64,000 nucleotides of DNA from Arcobacter sp. (lineage in GTDB: Bacteria > Campylobacterota > Campylobacteria > Campylobacterales > Arcobacteraceae), in assembly GCA_002869565.1 (NCBI GenBank), contig PKUJ01000016.1, forward strand, positions 62,001 through 126,000, in the 5' to 3' direction. Made by a program: the position numbers and the translations under genes. Shown in pieces: positions 8,718 to 17,489 of the stretch (the stretch's first letter is position 1; every line of letters begins with the position of its first letter). The notes under the pieces are model-generated. The model ran no database searches and was not told the DNA's origin. It was given only the letters and a program-made list of their open reading frames with translations.

Positions 8718-9092
8718 TCACTTATTAAGTAATGAAGCATAAATCACTCCATCTATCTCGTTTAAAGCAACTTTTTCTATCTCATCACTTGACTCAATAA
8801 TAGCCAACACCTTCGCATCAAACATGTAATTTTCAGCTAATTTCTGTACAGATTTTGCAAGTTTTTTATCACAAATAATGTATTTAGAATTTAGTGCATT
8901 ACAATATATCGCCTCGGTAATATTTGTAACAACAATTGCATTACTTAAACCATTTTTTCTACAATATAATAATAAATTTTCATCATAATTAAATATTAAC
9001 ATCGAATTAGCAAGGGTATGTTCAATATCTAATATACTGTCAATAAATGAAAACTCTTTATGTGGAATTAAATTGTCACCAATTAAAATCAT
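8718..9092 (-). CDS. Conserved-type hypothetical protein, 124 residues
   Basis: This is a soluble alpha/beta-looking protein with no signal peptide or membrane helix. Short hydrophobic strands alternate with helices (NAIVVTN, SKYIICDKK, AKVLAIIE), resembling a small Rossmann-type fold, and IPHKEF lies near the start. I do not recognise the family. It sits in the ribA-rsmG-glyS run, 11 bases after the PP0621-like gene, so it is probably co-expressed with translation-related genes. Confidence 0.6.
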   Translation of the reverse strand: MILIGDNLIPHKEFSFIDSILDIEHTLANSMLIFNYDENLLLYCRKNGLSNAIVVTNITEAIYCNALNSKYIICDKKLAKSVQKLAENYMFDAKVLAIIESSDEIEKVALNEIDGVIYASLLNK

Positions 9093-9103
9093 AATAAAAC
9101 CTT

Positions 9104-9322
9104 TTAATTATTTTGAAGACACTCTTTTGAACAATAAAAATTTCCATTACTCAAAATTGCTTCTTTTTTTGATACAAATGTATTGCAAGTAGGACACTCG
9201 ACCATAACATCTTCAATCTTTTCATCTTCTTTTTTTGTTACACTTTTTTCTCTATTTTTTTTGAACAATACAATATAAATTAAAAAAAGTACAGCTGCAA
9301 TAGCTAAAAATTTTAATATCAT
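9104..9322 (-). CDS. PP0621-like small zinc-binding membrane protein
   Basis: The 72 residues comprise an N-terminal membrane helix (3-19), a Lys/Glu-rich linker, and a C-terminal treble-clef-like zinc site, CPTC near residue 43 and a Cys pair in YCSKEC near residue 64. This layout matches the PP0621 family of unknown function. It overlaps the end of rsmG by 4 bases, a coupling arrangement. Confidence 0.7.
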   Translation of the reverse strand: MILKFLAIAAVLFLIYIVLFKKNREKSVTKKEDEKIEDVMVECPTCNTFVSKKEAILSNGNFYCSKECLQNN

Positions 9323-9900
9323 CTCTTTCCTTTTAGATAAAGATAATTTCTATCTTTTCTATTTACTATTTCACAGTTATCTAACTTGGCATCTTCTATT
9401 TCACTATTTAAAAGGCTGCCCTTATAGAATAAATATGAACTATTTTCTTTTGTTATATTTTTAGTAATATCAAGTAACAGTTTTGTATTTGTAACAGCTC
9501 TTGAAGTAATTAACTCAACTTCTAAATTATCTATTTCTTCAACTCTTTTTCCAATTACTTCAACATTTTTCAGACCTAAACTATTTTTTACAAAATTTAA
9601 AAACGCAACTCTTTTTATTCGAGGTTCAATCAAGTAAGCCTTTACATTAGGTCTTGCAATTGCTAATATAAGTCCAGGATAACCTGCCCCTGTACCAATA
9701 TCAGCAAAACTATTATATGAGCCGATGAAGTTTAAAGGATATATTGAATCAAGAATATTCTCTTCAATATCTTCTTTACTTAATCTTCCACTTAAGTTGT
9801 GTACTTTACCCCATTGTTGTAATAAAGATACAAAAGTATTACATCTTTGAAAAAACTCATCATCAAAATAAAACTCTTTTAAACTATTTTCTAAACTCAT
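9319..9900 (-). CDS. rsmG: 16S rRNA (guanine-527 N7)-methyltransferase
   Basis: This 193-residue SAM-dependent methyltransferase modifies G527 in the 530 loop of 16S rRNA. Visible elements are the N-terminal helix with WGKVHNLSG, the SAM-binding loop ADIGTGAGYPGL, and the downstream LITSRAV motif typical of RsmG. Length fits the family. Its start overlaps the ribA stop by one base (TAATG), and its end overlaps the PP0621-like gene. Loss of the family enzyme is known to give low-level streptomycin resistance. Confidence 0.93.
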   Translation of the reverse strand: MSLENSLKEFYFDDEFFQRCNTFVSLLQQWGKVHNLSGRLSKEDIEENILDSIYPLNFIGSYNSFADIGTGAGYPGLILAIARPNVKAYLIEPRIKRVAFLNFVKNSLGLKNVEVIGKRVEEIDNLEVELITSRAVTNTKLLLDITKNITKENSSYLFYKGSLLNSEIEDAKLDNCEIVNRKDRNYLYLKGKR

Positions 9901-10475
9901 TAAAACATATGTCCCATATGCTCTTTTTTTGTATTTATATAATACTCATTGTATTTATTTGATTCTGTAATTGCAGGTATTCTTTCACTAATTTTGACAC
10001 CAATAGATTCAACATAATTAATCTTTTTAGGATTATTTGTAATTAATTTAATACTTTTTAAATTTAAATCTTTAAATATCTCTTCAACAATAGAATAGTC
10101 TCTATCGTCTTCTCCAAAACCTAATTCCAAGTTAGCTTCAATTGTATTTCGCCCTTGGTCTTGTAGTGCGTAAGCATTTACTTTATTAAGTAATCCTATG
10201 TTTCTACCTTCTTGTCTGTGATAAATTACTAATCCACCATGTGCAGCAATAAATTTTAAGCTTAAGTCTAATTGATTTTGACAATCACATTTTAGACTTC
10301 CAAGTGTATCTCCAGTTAAACATTCAGAGTGAATTCTTACATAAGGTGATTCAATTTTTTCAAAATTTTCACTCATTATTGCTAAATGTTCTTGATTTTC
10401 TTGTTTGTATGCTCTAATTTTAAATTTTCCATATTTAGTAGGTAAATTAGCAATATTTGATTTCTCTATATTCAT
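9900..10475 (-). CDS. ribA: GTP cyclohydrolase II
   Basis: This 191-residue enzyme opens the imidazole ring of GTP, the first committed step of riboflavin synthesis. The zinc site is complete: Cys52 (SECLTGD), Cys63 and Cys65 (LKCDCQNQL). The substrate and catalytic segment with YHRQEGRNIGL and the downstream DDRDYS motif are present. It complements the RibBA protein at 3511-4542, whose own cyclohydrolase domain lacks these cysteines. It is the first gene of the minus-strand run to glyS and diverges from hemB. Confidence 0.95.
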   Translation of the reverse strand: MNIEKSNIANLPTKYGKFKIRAYKQENQEHLAIMSENFEKIESPYVRIHSECLTGDTLGSLKCDCQNQLDLSLKFIAAHGGLVIYHRQEGRNIGLLNKVNAYALQDQGRNTIEANLELGFGEDDRDYSIVEEIFKDLNLKSIKLITNNPKKINYVESIGVKISERIPAITESNKYNEYYINTKKEHMGHMF

Positions 10476-10497
10476 AACCTTTTAAACCTTAAGTTGA

Positions 10498-10503
10498 TAA
10501 AAT
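10498..10503 (+). promoter_or_regulatory. Probable -10 box of hemB
   Basis: TAAAAT preceded by TTGA (TTGATAAAAT) lies 32 bases before the hemB start, in the short divergent gap with ribA. The same GATAAAAT form precedes argG and dnaJ in this window. Confidence 0.5.
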
Positions 10504-10535
10504 GCATAGGATTATATCCAACAAAGGTAAATAAT

Positions 10536-11510
10536 ATGTTTAAAAGATTTAGAAGATTAAGAATTAATCAGACATTAAGAAACTTAGTACAAGAAACAGT
10601 ATTAACAAAAGATGATTTTATATATCCACTGTTTGTAAAAGAAGGTCAAAACTTTAAAAAAGAGATTGAATCTATGCCTGGTGTTTTTCAAATGAGTATT
10701 GATGAAATCATCAAAGAGTGTGAATACATTAGAAGTATTGGATTAAATTAAATTATTTTATTTGCAATTCCAGATGTTAAAGATTCAGTAGGTAGCGAAT
10801 GTTTATGCGATGAAAGTATTATAGCTAGAACAATAAAAGCTATAAAAGAAATTTATCCTGATATGTTTATAGTAACTGATTTATGTTTTTGTGAATATAC
10901 AGATCATGGACATTGTGGTATTTTAGATCCTAAAACACAGACAGTTGACAATGACAAAACATTAGAAATATCTGCACAACAAGCTTTAGTCCATGCTCGT
11001 GCAGGAGCTGATATGATTGCTCCATCAGGAATGATGGATGGAATAATTCATACATTAAGAACGGCCTTAGATGAAAATGGATTTGAGAACTTGCCAATTA
11101 TGGCTTATTCTACAAAATTTGCAAGTGCTTATTATGGTCCATTTAGAGATGTTGCAGAATCAACTCCTAGTTTTGGAGATAGAAGAACTTATCAAATGAA
11201 TCCTGCGAATAGATTAGAAGCACTAGAAGAGTCTTTACAAGATGAAAAAGAAGGGGCAGATATACTTATGGTTAAACCTGCTTTAGCTTTTATGGATGTT
11301 ATACGAGATATTAGAAATGAATCAAATCTTCCTATTTGTGCATATAATGTAAGTGGTGAGTATGCAATGCTTAAACATGCAGGTGCTGCTGGACTTATTG
11401 ATTATGAAAGAGTTATGATTGAGACACTTACAGGTTTTAAAAGAGCTGGGGCTGATTTAATAATTACATATCATGCAAAAGAAGCTTGTGAGCTTTTAAA
11501 CAAAAAGTAA
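10536..11510 (+). pseudogene. hemB: Delta-aminolevulinic acid dehydratase with one in-frame TAA stop
   Basis: The frame from the ATG at 10536 (ribosome site AAAGG) to 11510 encodes a full-length HemB of 324 positions. The enzyme joins two 5-aminolevulinate to porphobilinogen in heme synthesis. Codon 72 (10749-10751) is TAA, in the context IRSIGLN-stop-IILFAIPDVKDS. Frame and family sequence continue on both sides, so this is a point nonsense, not a frameshift. The metal-site cysteines (CFCEYTDHGHC), one active-site lysine segment (STKFASAYYGPF) and the Schiff-base lysine segment (MVKPALAF) all lie after the stop, and the first later ATG (10863) would lose 109 residues. A TCA-to-TAA change would explain it. 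Sequencing error remains possible because the pathway is normally essential. Confidence 0.85.
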
Positions 11511-11521
11511 ATAAAAATATT

Positions 11522-12724
11522 ATGGGACAAACTTATCAAGAAGCAATTGAAAATTCAAATATTGTTTCAAAAACAAATGAAAAAGGTGTTATAACCTTTG
11601 TAAATGATGAATTTTGTAAAATTTCGGGTTTTACAAAAGAAGAGCTAATTGGTAGTAACCATAATATTATTAGACATCCAGATGTGCCAAAAGAGTCATT
11701 TGCTATTCTTTGGCAAACAATACTTTCTAAAAAGCCATATAAAACTACTGCAAAAAATTTATGTAAAGATGGTTCTACTGTTTACTTAAATACTACAATA
11801 ACTCCAATACTAGACCAAAATGATAATATAAAAGAGTTTATTGCAATTCGTTATGATGTAACAAAAGAAGTTGAACTTAAAAAAGATTTACAAAAAAAAG
11901 ATGAAGAACTAGAAGTATTAAATAAAACTTTAGAAGAACGAGTTAAAGAACAAACTAAATTACTTTTAGAATTAAATCAAACTCTAGAACAAAGGGTTCA
12001 AGAAGAGATACTAAAAAATAAAGAAAAACAAAAGATGCTATTTTGGCAGTCAAGAATGGCAAGTTTAGGTCAAATGTTAGCAAATATTGCCCATCAATGG
12101 AGACAACCATTAACTGAACTTAGTATCACTATGTTTAATATTAAAAAAGGTGCTAAGAGTAATGATGCAAAGAAGATAGATGAATATTATAAAGAATCAT
12201 TGAGTATTATTGAAAATATGTCAAGGACAATTGATGATTTTTCAAACTTTTTTAATCCTAATAAGCCAAAAGAAAAGTTTTATTTAGATTCTGCCCTTGA
12301 TGAAGCATTAATAATTACAAAAAAACTTATACAAAAAGACCATATAAATATAAATAAAAGCTATGAAAAAATTGAAGTAATTGGTGTATTAAATGAATTA
12401 ACACAAGTTATTATAAATTTGATACAAAATTCATCAGAAGCTTTTATTTGTAATAATATAATGTACAAGCAAATAGATTTGAAAATTATTGTACAAGAAA
12501 ATTTTGCAATTATTATTTATATAGACAATGCATGTGGTGCAAATGAAGATATTATTGATAAAATTTTTGAACCATATTTTACAACTAAACACCAGAGTAA
12601 TGGAACAGGACTTGGTCTATTTATGTCAAAAATGATTATTGAAAAAAGTCTTAATGGAACAATGGAAGCAAAAAATATAAAAAACGGGCTTCAATTTATT
12701 ATAAAAATACCTTTAGGAGATTAG
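11522..12724 (+). CDS. PAS-domain sensor histidine kinase
   Basis: This 400-residue cytoplasmic kinase has no membrane helix. An Aer-type PAS domain (about 5-120) with GSNHNIIRHPD is followed by a coiled coil (about 122-185), the H box NIAHQWRQPL with phospho-acceptor His191, and an ATPase domain with N box (LIQNSSEAF) and G2 box (GTGLGLFMSK). The G1 box is unusual (DNACGA instead of DxGxG). The next gene is an OmpR-type regulator starting at the following base, its obvious partner. The Aer-like PAS suggests sensing of redox or an internal energy signal; this is inference. Confidence 0.88.
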   Translation: MGQTYQEAIENSNIVSKTNEKGVITFVNDEFCKISGFTKEELIGSNHNIIRHPDVPKESFAILWQTILSKKPYKTTAKNLCKDGSTVYLNTTITPILDQNDNIKEFIAIRYDVTKEVELKKDLQKKDEELEVLNKTLEERVKEQTKLLLELNQTLEQRVQEEILKNKEKQKMLFWQSRMASLGQMLANIAHQWRQPLTELSITMFNIKKGAKSNDAKKIDEYYKESLSIIENMSRTIDDFSNFFNPNKPKEKFYLDSALDEALIITKKLIQKDHININKSYEKIEVIGVLNELTQVIINLIQNSSEAFICNNIMYKQIDLKIIVQENFAIIIYIDNACGANEDIIDKIFEPYFTTKHQSNGTGLGLFMSKMIIEKSLNGTMEAKNIKNGLQFIIKIPLGD

Positions 12725-13405
12725 ATGACAAGTGATGAAACTTTATTAAAAGAGCTTAAAATACTTTTTGTTGAAGATGAGGTAAATATCTCAAAACTAT
12801 TAAAAGAAGCACTTTCTGACTATTTTTTTTCTTTTACAGTAGCAAATAATGGAGAGGAAGGCCTACAAAAATTCATAAGTGTAAACCCTGACATAGTAAT
12901 AACTGATATCATGATGCCTAAACTCGATGGATTAGATATGACAATAAAAATAAAGGAACTTAATGAAGAAACTCCAATTATAGTTCTTAGTGCTTTTTCT
13001 GATAAAGAAAAATTATTAAAAGCCATTGATATAGGAATTACAAAATATTTTATAAAACCTTTTGATCCAGAAGAAGTCTTAGAATTTCTTATTTTTCTTG
13101 CAAAAAAACTAAATAAGCATAGAATTATATGTCTAAACAAGCATTTTAGTTTTGATAACAATACAAATAATCTTTTTGAAGAAGAAAATATTGTTAATAT
13201 AACAAAAAGAGAAAAAAAATTTATTTCACTTTTAATAGACAATAAAAAAAATATCACAACTTCAGATGAAATCAAAAGTAAACTTTGGGAAGAAGAAGAA
13301 ATTTCAGATGAGAGATTAAGAACTTTTATAAAAAGGTTAAGAGCTAAAACAGCAAAAGAACTAATTAAAAATATACCAGGACAAGGTTATATCATAAATA
13401 GGTAA
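12725..13405 (+). CDS. OmpR-family response regulator
   Basis: The 226-residue protein has a receiver domain with acidic pair ED (residues 17-18), phospho-acceptor Asp61 (VITDIMMPKLDG), Ser in VLSAFS and Lys in FIKPFDPEE. A C-terminal winged-helix DNA-binding domain follows (about 135-225). It directly abuts the PAS kinase gene (start one base after its stop), so the two form a two-component pair. The target genes are unknown. It ends 3 bases before the convergent nrdG. Confidence 0.92.
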   Translation: MTSDETLLKELKILFVEDEVNISKLLKEALSDYFFSFTVANNGEEGLQKFISVNPDIVITDIMMPKLDGLDMTIKIKELNEETPIIVLSAFSDKEKLLKAIDIGITKYFIKPFDPEEVLEFLIFLAKKLNKHRIICLNKHFSFDNNTNNLFEEENIVNITKREKKFISLLIDNKKNITTSDEIKSKLWEEEEISDERLRTFIKRLRAKTAKELIKNIPGQGYIINR

Positions 13406-13408
13406 TTA

Positions 13409-14080
13409 TTAATTTCTCCAAACAATATTCAACTTATTATCAAGTTTTGAAGTATCAAACGTTTTTGTAGATACTTTTAAATTTGATAAATTTTCAACAT
13501 CTAAAAAATTTTGTATATAAAAATTTTCTTGATAATTATTTTGAAGTAAAATAGTTTGCATTTCATTTATATCCTCTTCATTCAATAAATCATTGTGTAA
13601 CGTTGTTCTAACTTCAAATTTGGTCTTTGATTTATTTAATATATTAAGGGATTTAAGAAAATTATCATATGAAGATAAATTTGTTATAGTTTTATATTTT
13701 TCTTTTGGTGCTTTAAAATCAATTGCTACATAATCTAACAAAAAATTATCAAGTAACTCTTTTAATTGTTTTGGATTTGAACCATTAGTATCAAGTTTAA
13801 TTTTAAAACCAAGATTAGTAATTTTTTTACAAATTTCTATTAAATTATGATTTGTAGCCTCTCCACCACTTAACACGACAGAGTCAAGTAACCCTACTCT
13901 TTTATTTAAAAAAGAGTATAAATCTTTTAATTCGTAGTTTCCTTCTTTTGCGTTAACAATATCAGGATTGTAGCAGTATTGACATCTCATGTTGCATGAT
14001 ATAAACCACACAACACAAGATAAATGATCTTTATAATCCGTAGTTGTAAACTTGGTTATATTATATATTATCTTTTTCAA
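13409..14080 (-). CDS. nrdG: Anaerobic ribonucleotide reductase activating enzyme (radical SAM)
   Basis: The 223-residue radical-SAM protein has the cluster motif CNMRCQYCYN near residues 29-38 and the glycine-rich SGGEATNH. The family uses SAM and a 4Fe-4S cluster to place the glycyl radical on NrdD. The start is TTG at 14080; family proteins begin at a similar point (KKIIYNITKFTTTDYKDH), and no ATG lies close by. The start overlaps the small glycyl-radical gene by 20 bases, placing activator and substrate in one translational unit. Confidence 0.87.
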   Translation of the reverse strand: MKKIIYNITKFTTTDYKDHLSCVVWFISCNMRCQYCYNPDIVNAKEGNYELKDLYSFLNKRVGLLDSVVLSGGEATNHNLIEICKKITNLGFKIKLDTNGSNPKQLKELLDNFLLDYVAIDFKAPKEKYKTITNLSSYDNFLKSLNILNKSKTKFEVRTTLHNDLLNEEDINEMQTILLQNNYQENFYIQNFLDVENLSNLKVSTKTFDTSKLDNKLNIVWRN

Positions 14081-14219
14081 TAAATTTTACTCGTTGTTGA
14101 TGTTCACCTTTTTTACCAATATTAAAACTCTCTACTGGTCGATGGTATCCCATCACTCTTGTATAAACAATACATTTAGTTCTTTTTTCTCTTAATTTTT
14201 CAGGCTCTAAGCTTCTCAT
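14061..14219 (-). CDS. Separate glycyl-radical domain of class III ribonucleotide reductase
   Basis: This 52-residue gene encodes what is usually the extreme C-terminus of NrdD: a Cys at 16, YTRVMGYHRPVESFN at about 19-33, then GKKGEH. Gly24 in RVMGY matches the radical-bearing glycine of the family. It starts within the end of nrdD in the +1 frame. A strong ribosome site AAGGA lies 8 bases before its ATG, which points to independent translation. Its stop lies inside nrdG. Without this piece the long NrdD chain has no glycyl radical site, so the two chains must associate or be joined by frameshifting. Confidence 0.8.
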   Translation of the reverse strand: MRSLEPEKLREKRTKCIVYTRVMGYHRPVESFNIGKKGEHQQRVKFIEKDNI

Positions 14220-16335
14220 TTTCTGATTCCTTTTTATTATTTTCTTTTAATTCTTCATCTAAAATTTCTTGATCACATATTGGACAATATTCATACTCAC
14301 CGCTTAAATATCCATGTTTTGGACAGATTGAAAACAATGGAGTAATAGTAATATAAGGCAAGGTATAATTTGAAATTACATTTTTAATTAATTTTCTGCA
14401 AGCTTCTGCTGATGATACTTTTTCTTTCATATATAAATGAAGTACTGTTCCACCTGTATATTTACCTTGCAAATCATCTTGTAAGTCTAATGCTTCAAAT
14501 ACATCATCTGAGAAATCTGCTGGTAATTGAGAAGAATTTGTATAATAAATATTTTTTCCAAATCCCGCTTGTAAAATATCTTTATATCTTTTTTTATCTT
14601 CTTTTGCGAACCTATAAGTTGTTCCTTCAGCAGGTGTTGCTTCAAGATTATATAAATTTCCACTCTCTTCTTGATATTTCACCATTCTTTCTCTCATAAA
14701 ATCAAGTATTTCATTTGCTAATTCTATTCCTACTTGTTTTGAGACATCAAACTCTTTTTCTGTAAAATTTAAAATCATTTCATTTATACCATTTACTCCA
14801 ATAGTTGAGAAATGGTTATTAAAGCTAGGAAGATATCTTTTTGTATATGGAAATAATCCTCTTTCATATAAATCATTTACAAAAACTCTTTTTTTCTCTA
14901 ATGTAGATTTTGCTAAATCCATAAGTTCTTCGAGTCTCTTAAATAACCCTTCTTTATCACCTCTAAATAAGTATCCAAGCCTTGCCATATTAATTGTAAC
15001 AACACCAATACTTCCTGTCATTTCAGCACTTCCAAAAAGACCACCACCACGTTTTAGCAACTCTCTTAAATCAAGTTGTAATCTACAACACATTGATCTT
15101 ACATGTCCTGGTTTATAAGCATTTTCATTGGGAACTAAATTGCCATTTTTGTCTTTTGTATATTGACTTCCAATAAAGTTTTGGAAATATGAAGAACCAA
15201 TTTTTGCACTGTTTTCAAATAATAAATCAGTATTCTCACCATACCAATCAAAATCTTCAGTTAAATTTACTGTTGGAATTGGGAAAGTAAAAGGTTGCCC
15301 TGTTTTATCCCCTTCAGTCATTACTTCATAAAAAGCTTTATTTATCATATTCATCTGTTTTTGGAAATCTTTGTAAGTTAAATCAGTTAATGAATTATAC
15401 CCTCTGCTTTTTGCAATTTCTAATAACTCTTCATCTTCAACATCTTTTAGCAAATGTAATTGGTTTTTTGTTGGTATTTGATCACTTAAATCTCTTGGAA
15501 CAGTCCAATCAATTGTTACATTTGTAAAAGGACTTTGTCCCCAACGTGCAGGTACATTTAAATTATAAACAAAACTTCTAATATTTTTCTTTACTTCGCT
15601 ATAAGATAATTTATCTTTAAATACATAAGGTGCTAAATAAGTATCAAATGAAGAAAAAGCCTGAGCTCCAGCCCATTCACTTTGCAATATTCCTAAGAAG
15701 TTTGCCATTTGACCTAATGCTTCTCTAAAATGATTTGGGGCAGTACTTTCTACTCTTCCTCTTACTCCATTAAACCCTTCATCAAGCAATACTCTCAAAC
15801 TCCAACCTGCACAATAACCACTTAAACAATCTAAATCATGGATATGATAATCAGCATTTCTATGAGCTTGACCTTCTTCTTTTGAATAGATTTTATCAAG
15901 CCAATAGTTCGCTATAACTTTCCCAGCACTATTATTTATAAGACCCGCATGAGAATATCCGGTATTAGAATTCGCTTTTATTCTCCAATCTGTACCGTTT
16001 ATATACTCTTCTATTGTTTGTGTAGAATTTATATAAGTAGTATCCTCGCTAAGCCCTAATATTTGTTCTCTTTGCATTTTATGCATATGTCTGTAAATCA
16101 TAAATGATTTCATTACATCGTAATATCTAGCTTTATATAACTCTTTTTCTATTAAATATTGTATATCTTCAACAGCAGCAACTCTTTTTTTTGTAATCTC
16201 TTCTATAACATTTAAAAATATAATTGAATCATAAGTAGTATGTACACTTTTAAATGCTTTTTTTATTACATCTCTTATCTTAAAATCTTCAAAATTTTCA
16301 TATGTTCCATCACGTTTTAATATATTATTTATCAT
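14200..16335 (-). CDS. nrdD: Anaerobic ribonucleoside-triphosphate reductase, large chain
   Basis: The 711-residue class III reductase makes deoxynucleotides without oxygen. It has an N-terminal ATP cone (NNILKRDGTYENFEDFKIRD), the catalytic barrel with SGYCAGW and RSMCCRLQLDL, and a C-terminal zinc site CPKHGYLSGEYEYCPIC. The chain ends soon after this zinc site, in a Lys/Glu-rich tail, and lacks the glycyl-radical loop, which is encoded by the overlapping gene 14061-14219. The ribosome site AAGGAAAA precedes the ATG. With nrdG it forms a compact three-gene operon for growth under low oxygen. Confidence 0.93.
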   Translation of the reverse strand: MINNILKRDGTYENFEDFKIRDVIKKAFKSVHTTYDSIIFLNVIEEITKKRVAAVEDIQYLIEKELYKARYYDVMKSFMIYRHMHKMQREQILGLSEDTTYINSTQTIEEYINGTDWRIKANSNTGYSHAGLINNSAGKVIANYWLDKIYSKEEGQAHRNADYHIHDLDCLSGYCAGWSLRVLLDEGFNGVRGRVESTAPNHFREALGQMANFLGILQSEWAGAQAFSSFDTYLAPYVFKDKLSYSEVKKNIRSFVYNLNVPARWGQSPFTNVTIDWTVPRDLSDQIPTKNQLHLLKDVEDEELLEIAKSRGYNSLTDLTYKDFQKQMNMINKAFYEVMTEGDKTGQPFTFPIPTVNLTEDFDWYGENTDLLFENSAKIGSSYFQNFIGSQYTKDKNGNLVPNENAYKPGHVRSMCCRLQLDLRELLKRGGGLFGSAEMTGSIGVVTINMARLGYLFRGDKEGLFKRLEELMDLAKSTLEKKRVFVNDLYERGLFPYTKRYLPSFNNHFSTIGVNGINEMILNFTEKEFDVSKQVGIELANEILDFMRERMVKYQEESGNLYNLEATPAEGTTYRFAKEDKKRYKDILQAGFGKNIYYTNSSQLPADFSDDVFEALDLQDDLQGKYTGGTVLHLYMKEKVSSAEACRKLIKNVISNYTLPYITITPLFSICPKHGYLSGEYEYCPICDQEILDEELKENNKKESENEKLRA

Positions 16336-16506
16336 CTATTTTCCTTAAAGCATATGTGCAATAATAGAGCTATATTTCTTAAAAAATAATAATATAAATA
16401 GTCACAAAGATGTCACTATATAGGCTTCTTGGGACTTTTAATAATTTTTATAATTAATTATTTTAGAATAAAAAACATTTTAAGTGAATAGTAAATCATT
16501 TTTAGG

Positions 16507-16512
16507 TAAAAT
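16507..16512 (+). promoter_or_regulatory. Possible -10 box of argF
   Basis: TAAAAT in GGTAAAATTT lies 32 bases before the argF ATG, in the 208-base AT-rich divergent gap with nrdD. No -35 box stands out. Confidence 0.35.
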
Positions 16513-16543
16513 TTAATCTTTTTTAAAATATAAAGGTTAAATT

Positions 16544-17470
16544 ATGAAACACTTTTTGACACTAAAAGATTACACAAAAGATAAAATTCTAGAAATTCTA
16601 GAACTTGCAGCAAAAATTAAACTTGAAACTAAAAATAGAGTTTTCAAAGATTATATGCCAAAACATACATTAGGTATGATTTTTGAAAAAAGCAGTACAA
16701 GAACAAGAGTTAGTTTTGAAACTGGTATTTATCAATTAGGTGGTATTGGTTTATTTCTTTCATCAAATGATATTCAATTAGGTCGAGGTGAGCCAATGAG
16801 CGATACTTCAAGAGTTATTTCTAGAATGGTTGATATGGTTATGATTAGAACTTTTGAACAAAGTAAAATTGAAGAGTTTGCTAAATATTCTAAAGTTCCT
16901 GTAATAAACGGACTTACTAATGAATATCACCCTGTACAACTGATGGCTGATTATATGACTATTCAAGAAGTAGGTCTTGACAAAGATTTAGTTGTTGCAT
17001 ATGTTGGAGATGGAAATAATTTAGCACACTCATGGTTAATGCTCGCTTCTAAACTTGGGTTTGAACTTAGAATTGCAACACCAAAAGGTTATGAAGTAAA
17101 TCAAGATATTTTAAATGATGCCTTAGAATTTGCTAAAGAATCAGGGTCCAAAATCATTATAGGTAATGACCCTAAAGAAGCAATAAAAGGTTCAACCGTA
17201 GTTACTACTGATACTTGGGTATCAATGGGACAAGAAGATGAAAAAGAAAAAAGAATAAAAGATTTTGATGGATATATTGTTGATAATACAATGATGAAAC
17301 TAGCTTCAAATAAGGCTATATTCTTACATTGTTTACCTGCATATAGAGGTTACGAAGTAAGTGAAGAAGTTATTGAAAGTAAGCAAAGTTTAGTATTTGA
17401 AGAAGCAGAAAACAGACTACATGCACAAAAAGGTGTAATGGTTTGGTTAAATAAACAATTAAAAAAATAA
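16544..17470 (+). CDS. argF: Ornithine carbamoyltransferase
   Basis: The 308-residue enzyme makes citrulline from ornithine and carbamoyl phosphate in arginine synthesis. Carbamoyl-phosphate binding motif [13 protein letters not shown] is near residues 46-58, the HPVQ loop is near 127, and the ornithine-loop HCLPAYRG is near residue 265. The ribosome site AAAGG precedes the ATG. It heads a plus-strand run with hemN, an Fe-S protein and lgt. argG, the next pathway step, lies at 32454. Confidence 0.95.
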   Translation: MKHFLTLKDYTKDKILEILELAAKIKLETKNRVFKDYMPKHTLGMIFEKSSTRTRVSFETGIYQLGGIGLFLSSNDIQLGRGEPMSDTSRVISRMVDMVMIRTFEQSKIEEFAKYSKVPVINGLTNEYHPVQLMADYMTIQEVGLDKDLVVAYVGDGNNLAHSWLMLASKLGFELRIATPKGYEVNQDILNDALEFAKESGSKIIIGNDPKEAIKGSTVVTTDTWVSMGQEDEKEKRIKDFDGYIVDNTMMKLASNKAIFLHCLPAYRGYEVSEEVIESKQSLVFEEAENRLHAQKGVMVWLNKQLKK

Positions 17471-17489
17471 AATATAAAAGAAGTTTAAA

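Noticed and set aside
10749-10751. Stop-codon reassignment to explain the hemB TAA and the ccsBA TGA
   Set aside because: TAA and TGA both end many intact genes here, and two different codons would need reassignment.
14199-14220. Programmed +1 frameshift joining NrdD to the glycyl-radical domain
   Set aside because: The overlap (GCC TGA A) lacks a known slippery codon such as the CTT TGA of prfB, while the small frame has its own ATG and a well-spaced AAGGA, so separate translation is simpler.
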